In this document: positions 1-7,706 of the stretch, in pieces
Layout of the letters: every line of letters starts with the position of its first letter
How positions within the stretch are numbered: position 1 is the first letter of the stretch
NCBI RefSeq assembly: GCF_000686725.1
Contig: NZ_JMLK01000006.1
Span: 186,001-250,000, forward strand
Length of the DNA stretch: 64,000 nt
Reading direction: 5' to 3'
Source: Clostridium akagii DSM 12554
GTDB taxonomy: Bacteria; Bacillota; Clostridia; Clostridiales; Clostridiaceae
Program-made: the position numbers and the translations under genes
The notes under the pieces: generated by a model
Told to the model about the DNA's origin: nothing
Database searches by the model: none
The model's input: only the letters and a program-made list of their open reading frames with translations

Positions 1-383
1 AGGAGTTACAAACTATCGTACGAGAAAAAATTCCAATAAAAATAATAATTATGAATAATAATGCACTTGGAATGATTAGACATTTTCAAGAAATGTATTT
101 TGAATCAAAATATTATGGAACAATAGATGGATATAACTCTCCAAATTTTTGTGAAATTGGAAATGCATATGGAATAAAATCAATATTTATATCTGAAATG
201 TCAGAAATGAATATTTTAGAAAAAGAATTGAAAAATGAAAATAGCAGTATTATTGAAGTAAAATTAAATAATCCAACTTACGTAATACCTAAATTATCGA
301 TGTGCAGACCGATTGAAGATCAAGATCCACTAGTAGACAGAGAACAATTTAATAAAAATATGATTATAAAAAAATATGAATAA
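1..383 (+). CDS. Thiamine-diphosphate enzyme, acetolactate synthase family (C-terminal part only)
   Basis: The reading frame is open from base 3, in phase with the ATG at 51, so this is the C-terminal piece of a gene that begins before the window. The visible residues match the C-terminal ThDP-binding domain of acetolactate synthase-type enzymes: a MNNNALGMIRHFQEM stretch, then a YxGT and an NPxF-like block and AYGI. The end (CRPIEDQDPLVDREQF) resembles ThDP enzymes in polysaccharide loci more than housekeeping IlvB. Because RfbG and RfbH lie downstream, a YerE-like role (adding a pyruvate-derived two-carbon unit to a CDP-keto-dideoxy sugar) is possible. That role is inference; a plain decarboxylase or synthase is the alternative. 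Confidence 0.75.
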   Translation, partial: ELQTIVREKIPIKIIIMNNNALGMIRHFQEMYFESKYYGTIDGYNSPNFCEIGNAYGIKSIFISEMSEMNILEKELKNENSSIIEVKLNNPTYVIPKLSMCRPIEDQDPLVDREQFNKNMIIKKYE

Positions 384-406
384 TATTTTGAAAGGACATT
401 AACAGT

Positions 407-1459
407 ATGAATAGAATTATTCAAGAAGATATTGATTATATTATTAGTAATAATATTAATTGGTATAAATTTAAAAATAAAACTATACTTATAACAGGGG
501 CTAATGGTTTATTACCATCATATATGGTTTATACTTTGATTAATCTAAATGAAAAAAAAGCTATAAATTGTAAAATTATTGCTATGGTTAGAAGTGAAAA
601 AAAAGGAAAAGAAAAATTTTGTAATTATATGATAAGAAGTGATTTTAAATTAATAGTTAATGATGTATGTGTGCCTATTTCATTAGATGAGAAGGTTGAC
701 TATATAATACATGCAGCTAGTCAAGCTAGCCCAATATATTATAATACTGACCCAGTGGGGACAATTAATGCAAATGTAATTGGAACCCATAATATGCTGA
801 ATATTGCAGCAAAGAATAAAGTTGAAGGATTTTTATTCTTTAGTAGTGGAGAAGTATATGGCGAAATTGATGAAAAACATATACCTACAAAAGAATGTGA
901 TTACGGGTATCTTGATCCAACTAATATAAGGTCTTGCTATGGGGAAAGTAAAAGATTAGGTGAGACGATGTGTGTTTCTTGGTATAAACAATATAAAGTT
1001 CCATGCAAGATGGTAAGACCGTTTCATACATATGGACCTGGAATTAAAATTGATGATGGAAGAGTTTTTGCTGATTTTATATATGATATAGTAAACAAAA
1101 GAAATATTGTCTTAAAAAGTGAAGGAGAGGACATAAGAACATTTTGCTATATTGCAGATGCAGTAAGTGGATTTTTTACAATACTACTAAAAGGAAAAAA
1201 TGGAGAGTCATATAATGTTAGCAATGATAAGTGTAGTGTTAGTATAAAGAATTTGGCGGAGTTACTCGTTAGTTTGTATTCAGAAAGAAATTTAAAGGTG
1301 GAACATAAATTAAGAGAAAATTCAAGTGGCTATTTAGTTAGCTTAGTTGATAAGTCATATCCAGATATAACAAAAATAAAAGCTTTAGGGTGGAAACCAA
1401 TATATTCTTTAGAAGAAGGATTTAGAAGAACTATAAGGAGTGTTGAAAATAATGAATAA
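407..1459 (+). CDS. NAD-dependent sugar epimerase/dehydratase (extended SDR)
   Basis: A 350-residue extended short-chain dehydrogenase/reductase. A Rossmann NAD(P) motif (TGANGLLPS) lies near residue 30, an HAASQASP block near 105, SSGEVYG near 147 and the catalytic YGESK (YxxxK) near 180. An RPFHTYGPG segment is typical of nucleotide-sugar enzymes such as dTDP-glucose 4,6-dehydratase or UDP-glucuronate decarboxylase. An AAAGGA-type ribosome binding site precedes the ATG. It follows the ThDP enzyme by 23 bases and overlaps the next gene by 8, so it is in the same operon. The substrate cannot be read from sequence; in this context it may epimerise or reduce the CDP-sugar made by RfbG/RfbH. Confidence 0.8.
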   Translation: MNRIIQEDIDYIISNNINWYKFKNKTILITGANGLLPSYMVYTLINLNEKKAINCKIIAMVRSEKKGKEKFCNYMIRSDFKLIVNDVCVPISLDEKVDYIIHAASQASPIYYNTDPVGTINANVIGTHNMLNIAAKNKVEGFLFFSSGEVYGEIDEKHIPTKECDYGYLDPTNIRSCYGESKRLGETMCVSWYKQYKVPCKMVRPFHTYGPGIKIDDGRVFADFIYDIVNKRNIVLKSEGEDIRTFCYIADAVSGFFTILLKGKNGESYNVSNDKCSVSIKNLAELLVSLYSERNLKVEHKLRENSSGYLVSLVDKSYPDITKIKALGWKPIYSLEEGFRRTIRSVENNE

Positions 1460-2387
1460 TAAACTTAAAGAATTAAAGAATACATTTATAAAGGGTGAAT
1501 TAAGCAAAAAAAACTACATAAGAAAAATGCATGAAATGCATAAAAATTTATTTGATTATGTTGAATTTATTAAAGAAACTAATATAAAAAAAATTGAGAT
1601 TAATTCTAATAACGTTATTATGACAACAAATAAAGATAATATAAAACTTGTTTGTGATAATATAGATGAAAGAATTATACCAATTGAAATGTTGAATTTT
1701 GGGGACTATGAGGAAGATATTTTATATATGATAAATAATCTGTTAAAAGATAATTTTACAATTTTCGATATAGGTGCTAACATAGGCTATCATTCGATAA
1801 AATATTCTATTCATAATAGAAAATGCAAAATAAATTCTTTTGAACCTATTCCAAAGACATATAATTATTTAACTAAGAATATTGAAATAAATAAGATTAA
1901 AAATATTAAAACTTTCAATTTGGCATTTTCAAATTATGATGGAGAAGCTGAATTTTATTACTATCCAGAGGGGTCAGCAAATGCTTCAGCTGTAAATTTA
2001 GGTGAAATATATAATATGGAAAAAATAAAATGTAAAGTTGTGAAAATAGATTCATTTGTAAAAGAAAATAATATAAGTGTAGATTTTATAAAATGCGATG
2101 TTGAGGGAGGAGAATTATTAACCTTTAAAGGTGGTATTGAAACTTTAGAAAGAGATAAACCAATAATATTTACTGAAATATTAAGAAAATGGAGTGAAAA
2201 ATTTCATTATGATCCTAATGAAATAATTGAATTATTCAGGAACTTAGGATATAAATGTTTTACTTTGAAGAATAATATGCTAGAAATATTTGAAATTATG
2301 ACAGAAGATACATTGGATACAAATTTTATTTTTCTTCATGAACAAAAGCATGGAGATGAGATAAATAAATATTTAAAAATTAATTAA
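1452..2387 (+). CDS. FkbM family SAM-dependent methyltransferase
   Basis: Contains the SAM-binding motif I FDIGANIGYHSIKYS and, further on, a FIKCDVEGGE segment, the hallmark of FkbM-type O-methyltransferases. The N-terminal 90 residues are lysine- and asparagine-rich without a recognised domain. An in-frame GTG at 1440 exists, but AGGAG at 1436-1440 places the ribosome at ATG 1452 (11-base spacer), which overlaps the previous stop. The probable role is O-methylation of a sugar of a surface glycan; the acceptor is unknown. Being in the same run as the sugar-nucleotide genes next to flagellin, it could act on a flagellin glycan, which is inference. Confidence 0.8.
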   Translation: MNNKLKELKNTFIKGELSKKNYIRKMHEMHKNLFDYVEFIKETNIKKIEINSNNVIMTTNKDNIKLVCDNIDERIIPIEMLNFGDYEEDILYMINNLLKDNFTIFDIGANIGYHSIKYSIHNRKCKINSFEPIPKTYNYLTKNIEINKIKNIKTFNLAFSNYDGEAEFYYYPEGSANASAVNLGEIYNMEKIKCKVVKIDSFVKENNISVDFIKCDVEGGELLTFKGGIETLERDKPIIFTEILRKWSEKFHYDPNEIIELFRNLGYKCFTLKNNMLEIFEIMTEDTLDTNFIFLHEQKHGDEINKYLKIN

Positions 2388-2586
2388 AACTCAAATAGTA
2401 TGTTTAATACATGGAATAATGGGATAAATAAAAAAATTTTAAGGTAAGAAAGTCTTATTAACATGAAGTTAATAACAATAGTGTTGTTAATTATATTTGT
2501 AAGTTCACGGATAAACCAATATTTGATGATTTATCTTTTGAGAAAAAGTGTTGTGTGAATGATGAAAAAGATATGGAGGTATAATT
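2388..2586 (+). other. Intergenic stretch with possible gene remnant
   Basis: About 200 bases between the methyltransferase and rfbG. One frame is open for roughly 30 codons up to a TAA at 2581-2584 and reads like protein (a KFTDKPIFDD segment followed by CCVNDEKDMEV), but it has no usable start. It may be the 3' end of a lost gene, for example one formerly placed just before rfbG. The region also carries the GGAGG used by rfbG. No clear promoter or terminator is visible. Confidence 0.3.
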
Positions 2587-3684
2587 TTGCCAACAAACAT
2601 AAATGGATCATTTATAGATAAAAATATATTAGTTACAGGTCACACAGGATTCAAAGGATCATGGCTTTCCATTTGGTTAATACAACTTGGAGCCAACGTA
2701 ATAGGATATTCCCATGATCCGTATACTGCAAATGACAATTTTAATGTTTGTAAGCTTTCGGATAAGCTCATAGATGTACGTGGAGATATTAGAGATTCAG
2801 AAAAATTAGAACAAGTATTTAATAAGTATAAACCAGAATTTGTGTTTCACCTTGCGGCTCAGGCAATTGTGAGAAAGTCCTATGAAAATCCAAAAGAAAC
2901 TTATGAAACAAATGTTATGGGAACACTTAATGTGCTTGAAGCAATTAAAAATTGTGAAGCTACAAAAGTAGGAATAATGGTAACAACAGATAAATGTTAT
3001 GAAAATAAGGAACAACTTATAGGTTATAAAGAAAATGACCCTATGGGTGGATATGATCCATATAGTTCCAGTAAAGGTTGTGCAGAACTTTTAATAACGT
3101 CATACAGAAATTCTTTTTTTTATATAAATGATTATTCAAAACATGGAAAAGCTATAGCTTCTGTTAGAGCGGGAAATGTAATTGGAGGAGGGGACTGGTC
3201 CTCTGATAGAATAATACCAGATTGTATTAGAGCAATAGAAAATTTCAGCAAAATTAAACTTAGAAATCCTCATTCTGTTAGACCTTGGCAGTTTGTTTTA
3301 GAACCACTTAGTGGATACATAAAACTGGCTTCAAAATTATATACTGAAGCTGAAAAGTTTTCTGGGGCTTGGAACTTTGGACCTAATATGTCTTTAAATG
3401 CTGAAGTTAAAGACATTGTAAATGTGCTTATCAAAAGCTATGGCAAAGGTGAATGGATAGATGATTCGGAGGTAGATCAGCCTCATGAAGCTAATCTGCT
3501 AATGCTGGATTGCACAAAGGCAAAGGAAAAATTAAATTGGCAGCAAGTACTTAATTTACAAGAAACCATAGATATGACGTCTGATTGGTATAAGAATTAC
3601 AAGAATAATAATATGTATGAATTTTGCTTGAAGCAAATAAATGAATTTACCCAAAAGCAAAGAGTAAAGGTAATGGAGGATTAA
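2587..3684 (+). CDS. rfbG: CDP-glucose 4,6-dehydratase
   Basis: A 365-residue extended SDR that converts CDP-glucose to CDP-4-keto-6-deoxyglucose. The NAD-binding motif [11 protein letters not shown] sits near residue 18, and [20 protein letters not shown] and YSSSKGCAE (YxxxK) follow in the usual order; [11 protein letters not shown] and [13 protein letters not shown] are signatures of the RfbG group. The start is TTG at 2587, placed by GGAGG about 8 bases upstream; no ATG fits. It is separated from rfbH by 5 bases. The usual partner cytidylyltransferase (rfbF) is not visible here and may lie upstream of the window. Confidence 0.93.
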   Translation: MPTNINGSFIDKNILVTGHTGFKGSWLSIWLIQLGANVIGYSHDPYTANDNFNVCKLSDKLIDVRGDIRDSEKLEQVFNKYKPEFVFHLAAQAIVRKSYENPKETYETNVMGTLNVLEAIKNCEATKVGIMVTTDKCYENKEQLIGYKENDPMGGYDPYSSSKGCAELLITSYRNSFFYINDYSKHGKAIASVRAGNVIGGGDWSSDRIIPDCIRAIENFSKIKLRNPHSVRPWQFVLEPLSGYIKLASKLYTEAEKFSGAWNFGPNMSLNAEVKDIVNVLIKSYGKGEWIDDSEVDQPHEANLLMLDCTKAKEKLNWQQVLNLQETIDMTSDWYKNYKNNNMYEFCLKQINEFTQKQRVKVMED

Positions 3685-3689
3685 ATCAT

Positions 3690-5018
3690 ATGGAAGACGA
3701 AAATTATTATAGAGAGCAAATTAGAAAATATGTTTCTGAGATTTATAAGATTAGAAAAAACAAGGGAAATTTTGTGCCAGGTGAAACGGTAATACCTTTT
3801 GCAGGGAGAATCTATGATGAAAAAGAGATAGCATCTCTAGTGGATTCATCCCTAGATTTCTGGCTTACAGCAGGAGAATACGCTAATAAGTTTGAAAAAG
3901 CCTTTGCAAAGTTTTGGGGAGTTAAACATTGTTCTCTTGTAAACTCTGGTTCTTCAGCAAATCTTTTAGCCATAACTGCATTAACGTCTCCAAAGCTTGG
4001 AGATAAAAGATTGAAAAAAGGTGACGAGGTAATAACTGTTGCTGCAGGTTTTCCAACGACAATAAATCCTATAATTCAAAATGGTCTTATTCCAGTATTT
4101 GTTGACGTAGAATTAGGTACATATAATATAGATACAAAAAATTTAGAAAAAGCAGTGTCTCCTAAAACTAGAGCTATAATGTTAGCTCACACTTTGGGAA
4201 ATCCTTTTAATTTAGATGCTATAATGGAACTAGTACATAAATATGATTTATATCTAATTGAAGATTGTTGTGATGCAGTTGGCGCTGAATTTAGAGGAAA
4301 AAAAGTTGGAACCTTTGGACATTTAGCTACTGTAAGTTTTTATCCTGCTCATCATATGACTATGGGCGAAGGTGGAGCAGTACTTACTAATAATCTGGAA
4401 CTCGAAAAAATAGTTAGGTCTTTTAGAGATTGGGGAAGAGATTGTTATTGTGAACCTGGAATTGATGATACTTGCAAAATGAGATTTAAACGTCAAATGG
4501 GACAGCTACCTTATGGTTACGATCATAAATATACATATAGTCATATTGGTTATAATCTTAAAGTTTTAGACTTACAACCAGCAATAGGCCTTGAACAATT
4601 AAAAAAACTCCCTGAGTTTATAAGGACTAGAAATAATAATTTTAATCTTTTGCAAACAGCATTAAAAAAGTATAACGAATATTTAATAATTCCAGAAGCT
4701 ACAGAAAATTCAAGTCCGTCTTGGTTTGGGTTTCCTTTGACTGTTAAAGAAGATGCAGGGTTTACTAGAAGTGAAATTGTGGCATTTTTAGAGCAGAACA
4801 AAATTATGACCAGAATGTTATTTGGTGGCAATCTTTTAAGACAACCGGCCTACGAAAATATTGAAAAAAGAGTGATTGGTGAACTTAAAAACACTGATAT
4901 TATTATGAATAATACATTTTTTATTGGTGTATATCCTGGGATTGACAAAGAGAAAAGAGAGTATATTATTGGTGCTTTTAACAAGTTTTTTGAAAAAACT
5001 AAAGATAAACGCAATTAA
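3690..5018 (+). CDS. rfbH: CDP-4-dehydro-6-deoxyglucose 3-dehydrase (PMP, [2Fe-2S])
   Basis: A 442-residue aminotransferase-fold enzyme that removes the C3 hydroxyl from CDP-4-keto-6-deoxyglucose, giving 3,6-dideoxyhexose precursors. The normal PLP lysine is replaced by histidine in the [13 protein letters not shown] block (His221), as known for E1/RfbH. Four cysteines follow the family's C-X57-C-X1-C-X7-C [2Fe-2S] spacing exactly: Cys194, then the [11 protein letters not shown] block. The enzyme normally needs a reductase partner (RfbI/DdhD type), which is not in the window. Its last codons overlap the flagellin promoter. Confidence 0.95.
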   Translation: MEDENYYREQIRKYVSEIYKIRKNKGNFVPGETVIPFAGRIYDEKEIASLVDSSLDFWLTAGEYANKFEKAFAKFWGVKHCSLVNSGSSANLLAITALTSPKLGDKRLKKGDEVITVAAGFPTTINPIIQNGLIPVFVDVELGTYNIDTKNLEKAVSPKTRAIMLAHTLGNPFNLDAIMELVHKYDLYLIEDCCDAVGAEFRGKKVGTFGHLATVSFYPAHHMTMGEGGAVLTNNLELEKIVRSFRDWGRDCYCEPGIDDTCKMRFKRQMGQLPYGYDHKYTYSHIGYNLKVLDLQPAIGLEQLKKLPEFIRTRNNNFNLLQTALKKYNEYLIIPEATENSSPSWFGFPLTVKEDAGFTRSEIVAFLEQNKIMTRMLFGGNLLRQPAYENIEKRVIGELKNTDIIMNNTFFIGVYPGIDKEKREYIIGAFNKFFEKTKDKRN

Positions 5019-5026
5019 TTCGATAA
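5000..5026 (+). promoter_or_regulatory. Sigma-28 (SigD/FliA) promoter for flagellin
   Basis: TAAA at 5000-5003, then 15 bases, then TTCGATAA at 5019-5026. This matches the known SigD pattern TAAA-N15-GCCGATAA in spacing and in the last six bases. It overlaps the rfbH stop codon and lies about 45 bases before the flagellin ATG. The sigma factor that would read it is encoded at 25430-26155. Confidence 0.75.
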
Positions 5027-5072
5027 TTAAACAAGTTATTATCTATAAAAAGTAATTTTAGGAGGTGATAAA

Positions 5073-5906
5073 ATGATATTGAATCACAATATTCCATCAT
5101 TAAATATTTTTACAGCATATCAAAAAGCACTAGCAAGTCAGAGTAAAGCTATGTCGAATATATCATCAGGAATAAAAGTAAATAGTGCAGCTGATAGTCC
5201 ATATGCCATAGCACAAAATGATCAATTTAATATGCAACTCAGAGGAATGCAAATGGGAGCTAATAATGCGCAAAATTCTGTGAATTTACTTCAAGTTGCT
5301 GATGGTGGTCTAGCTGGAATAACGGATACACTGCAGAGAATAAGAACATTGGCAGTTCAAGCAGCTAATGGAACCAATTCATCCCAGGATAAGTCAGATA
5401 CTCAAGTTGAGATTAGTAATCTTGTTAAAAATATAGATACTTTAGCTAAAGGCACAAATATGAATGGAGTTAGTTTACTAAATACGCCCACAACCACACC
5501 GCCAACTACAGTAACTGCTATGATTGGTTCTAATGTTGGAGAAACTATAACAATTCCAACCTATGATCTAACAGCAAGTAAACTTAACCTTTCAGGGATT
5601 GATGTATCAACAAATGTTAATGCTACAACAACAATAGCTACAGTTGATGCAGCATTAAAGCAAGTTACTTCAGCTATGAGTAAATATGGTTCTATTGAGA
5701 CAAGACTTAATGATTATGTGTCAAGTTCTGATGATATAAGTAATCAGGTTCAAGCAGCGGACGGTAATGTTATGGATGCAGATATGGCATCTGAAATGCT
5801 AAACTACTCTAAAAGCAGTCTTATGGTTCAAGCTGGGATAGCTATGATGGCACAGACAAATAAATTCCCACAACAAGTATTATCTATATTGCAAAATGTA
5901 AAATAA
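5073..5906 (+). CDS. Flagellin
   Basis: A 277-residue filament protein. The N-terminal D0/D1 region (about residues 1-140) carries the classic SSGIKVNSAADSPYAIA and NSVNLLQVADGGL blocks; the C-terminal D1/D0 region (about 190-277) ends with QTNKFPQQVLSILQNVK. Between them is only a short Thr/Val-rich stretch (PTTTPPTTVTAMIG), so the variable D2/D3 domains are almost absent, as in other short clostridial flagellins. The many Ser/Thr residues could carry O-glycans made by the upstream sugar genes (inference). An AGGAGGTGAT ribosome binding site, a private sigma-28 promoter and a strong terminator make it a monocistronic, highly expressed late gene. Confidence 0.95.
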   Translation: MILNHNIPSLNIFTAYQKALASQSKAMSNISSGIKVNSAADSPYAIAQNDQFNMQLRGMQMGANNAQNSVNLLQVADGGLAGITDTLQRIRTLAVQAANGTNSSQDKSDTQVEISNLVKNIDTLAKGTNMNGVSLLNTPTTTPPTTVTAMIGSNVGETITIPTYDLTASKLNLSGIDVSTNVNATTTIATVDAALKQVTSAMSKYGSIETRLNDYVSSSDDISNQVQAADGNVMDADMASEMLNYSKSSLMVQAGIAMMAQTNKFPQQVLSILQNVK

Positions 5907-5928
5907 AAATGTCCGCGAGGACATTTTT
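5905..5928 (+). terminator. Rho-independent terminator of the flagellin gene
   Basis: AAAAATGTCC, tetraloop GCGA, GGACATTTTT: a 10-bp perfect stem followed by T-rich sequence, beginning at the flagellin stop codon. Confidence 0.9.
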
Positions 5929-5930
5929 TA

Positions 5931-5984
5931 TTTATTTGTATAACAATTGTATAATTAAAATTATATTATTGTTATACAAATAAA
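5931..5984. repeat. 54-base imperfect palindrome
   Basis: Perfect 17-base inverted arms at 5931-5947 and 5968-5984 (core ATTTGTATAACAAT against ATTGTTATACAAAT). The 20-base centre is itself partly palindromic (ATAATT-AA-AATTAT). As RNA it would fold into one long AT-rich hairpin; as DNA it could be a dimeric or tetrameric operator. It is separate from the flagellin terminator. Confidence 0.7.
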
Positions 5985-6510
5985 AATGTTAATAGTCTTT
6001 TGTTTCAAATAAATACTACATCCTATATTATAAATGTTATATTAAATACATAATTTGTCATATTTTTTAGGTAATAATCAATTAATTATGAAGTTTTAAC
6101 TCTAAATTGTGTGAAATTTAAATAAATGCATAAAAAAGTTTCGCTTTATGGAAAAATGATTTATAATTGTAGTTAGAAAGCAAATATATGTAGATAAAAA
6201 GATGATTTTATAAGATATATTATAAATTTCCAATACTTAATTCTAAATACTTGATTTGTCACGAATAAATGGATAAATGAATAATGTGAAGTAGCCCATA
6301 CCAATATCTAAGTTACAAATATGAATTATAGTATTTTTTTGAATTAATCATTAAAAAATCATAAAAACATTGTATAAATATAAACTATATTATATAATAT
6401 TGGTAACGAAGCAAAAATTTAATGAGATTAAAGAAAAAAATAAAATATTTATAATAAAAAAGAAGGAATTTAATAATAATTGTCTAATTAATGTATAGGG
6501 AGATGATTTG
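5985..6510 (+). promoter_or_regulatory. Upstream region of the flagellar operon with candidate sigma-A promoter
   Basis: About 525 bases without a gene. The best promoter is TTGTAT at 6370-6375, 17 bases, TATAAT at 6393-6398, about 112 bases before the flgB ATG, so the operon has a long leader. I looked for a c-di-GMP riboswitch, since these precede flagellar operons in some clostridia, and did not find the conserved core. The rest is AT-rich with no convincing coding potential. Confidence 0.5.
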
Positions 6511-6918
6511 ATGTCAACAAGTGGTATTTCTCAGAGTGGGTCAACTTATGATTTGATAAAGCAGGCATTAAATGCAAGCAGTACAAGGGGAAATGTTATA
6601 GCAGACAATATAGCAAATGTAAACACAGATAATTATAAAGAACATTATGTTACGTTTGAGGATACTCTAAACAATACTATGGATAACATAACGATGAAAA
6701 AAAACAATTCTAAACATCTTGATGATGGAAATACATATGGTTCAATTAGTGTTAAACAAGATAACACTACCAGCATGAAAAATGATGGCAATAATGTAGA
6801 TATAGATTCAGAAATGTCAAATCAAGCAAAAAACACCCTTATGTATCAAGCATTAGCAAATCAAGCTAGTACAAGAATATCTATGGAAAAATACGCCATA
6901 ACAGGAGGAGGTAACTGA
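6511..6918 (+). CDS. flgB: Flagellar basal-body rod protein FlgB
   Basis: A 135-residue proximal rod subunit, exported by the flagellar type III system. The N-terminal rod motif ADNIANVNTDNYKEHYVTFE is present (ANV-T-YK pattern), and the C-terminal amphipathic helix (NTLMYQALANQASTRISMEKYAI) packs in the rod. GGGAG at 6498-6502 selects ATG 6511 over the in-frame TTG three bases before it. It is the first gene of the large flagellar operon. Confidence 0.95.
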   Translation: MSTSGISQSGSTYDLIKQALNASSTRGNVIADNIANVNTDNYKEHYVTFEDTLNNTMDNITMKKNNSKHLDDGNTYGSISVKQDNTTSMKNDGNNVDIDSEMSNQAKNTLMYQALANQASTRISMEKYAITGGGN

Positions 6919-6921
6919 TAA

Positions 6922-7356
6922 ATGAATGCTTTTAATTCGTTAAACATTAGTGCCAGCGGTCTATCTGCTGAAAGACTAAGAATGGACACTATTTCTTCTA
7001 ATATAGCAAATGTAGATACCACTAGAAGTGATACCACTGGCCAGCCTTATAGGAGGAAAATTGCAGTATTTCAAGAGAATTTAGATAAAAGTATAAATCC
7101 TAATACAGGACAAGCTGAGGATAATTTAAAAGGTGTGAAAGCAGTAGGAATTGTAGATGACAATTCTCCATTAAAACAAGAGTATGATCCAACAAATCCT
7201 GATGCAAATGCAGATGGATATGTGGCTATGCCAAATGTTGATATACTCAATGAAATGGCAGATTTAATATCATCTACTAGGGCATATCAAGCAAATGTCA
7301 GTGTAATGGGTGCAGAGAAAAGCATGTTCAGTACAGCATTACAAATTGGAAAATAG
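6922..7356 (+). CDS. flgC: Flagellar basal-body rod protein FlgC
   Basis: A 144-residue proximal rod protein of normal length. The N-terminal block [22 protein letters not shown] and the C-terminal [27 protein letters not shown] are diagnostic of FlgC. It begins 3 bases after flgB; an AGGAGGAGG stretch inside the end of flgB serves as ribosome binding site. The flgB-flgC-fliE order is the standard one for basal-body assembly. Confidence 0.96.
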   Translation: MNAFNSLNISASGLSAERLRMDTISSNIANVDTTRSDTTGQPYRRKIAVFQENLDKSINPNTGQAEDNLKGVKAVGIVDDNSPLKQEYDPTNPDANADGYVAMPNVDILNEMADLISSTRAYQANVSVMGAEKSMFSTALQIGK

Positions 7357-7367
7357 GAGTGAAGTCA

Positions 7368-7691
7368 GTGAATGTTAATCAGTTTATTCCAACTAGCAAC
7401 ATATTATCAAATTCTAGTAATGTTTCGTCAGCCAATGCAAGTAATGACCAGGCAACATCGGGGACTGGTAGTGTTGATTTTTCATCTATATTAAAAGAAA
7501 AACTTGGGGCGGTTAACGATAAACAGATAAGCGCAGATAATACAACAACACAGTTTATTGACGGAAAAGACGTGGATATTCATCAGGTAATGCTCTCTAC
7601 TTCAGAGGCACAGATGTCACTTGACATGGCTGTTCAAGTAAGAAATAAAATTGTTGAGGCATATCAAGAATTAAATAAAACGCAAGTATAG
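7368..7691 (+). CDS. fliE: Flagellar hook-basal body protein FliE
   Basis: A 107-residue adaptor that connects the MS ring to the rod. The C-terminal half has the FliE signature (DVDIHQVMLSTSEAQMSLDMAVQ and KIVEAYQELNKTQV); the N-terminal half is Ser/Asn-rich. GTG at 7368 is chosen because AGGAG at 7355-7359 lies 8 bases upstream; a GTG at 7359 overlaps that site and is unlikely. Confidence 0.94.
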   Translation: MNVNQFIPTSNILSNSSNVSSANASNDQATSGTGSVDFSSILKEKLGAVNDKQISADNTTTQFIDGKDVDIHQVMLSTSEAQMSLDMAVQVRNKIVEAYQELNKTQV

Positions 7692-7706
7692 TAGGGAGTG
7701 CAAAAG

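Noticed and set aside
5985-6510. c-di-GMP (GEMM) riboswitch before the flagellar operon
   Set aside because: A GTCACGA-like stretch near 6258 recalls the GEMM start, but the conserved GCAAA and GGUUACC parts are missing and no fitting stems form.
6508-6513. TTG at 6508 as flgB start
   Set aside because: The ribosome binding site spacing (8 bases) favours ATG 6511.
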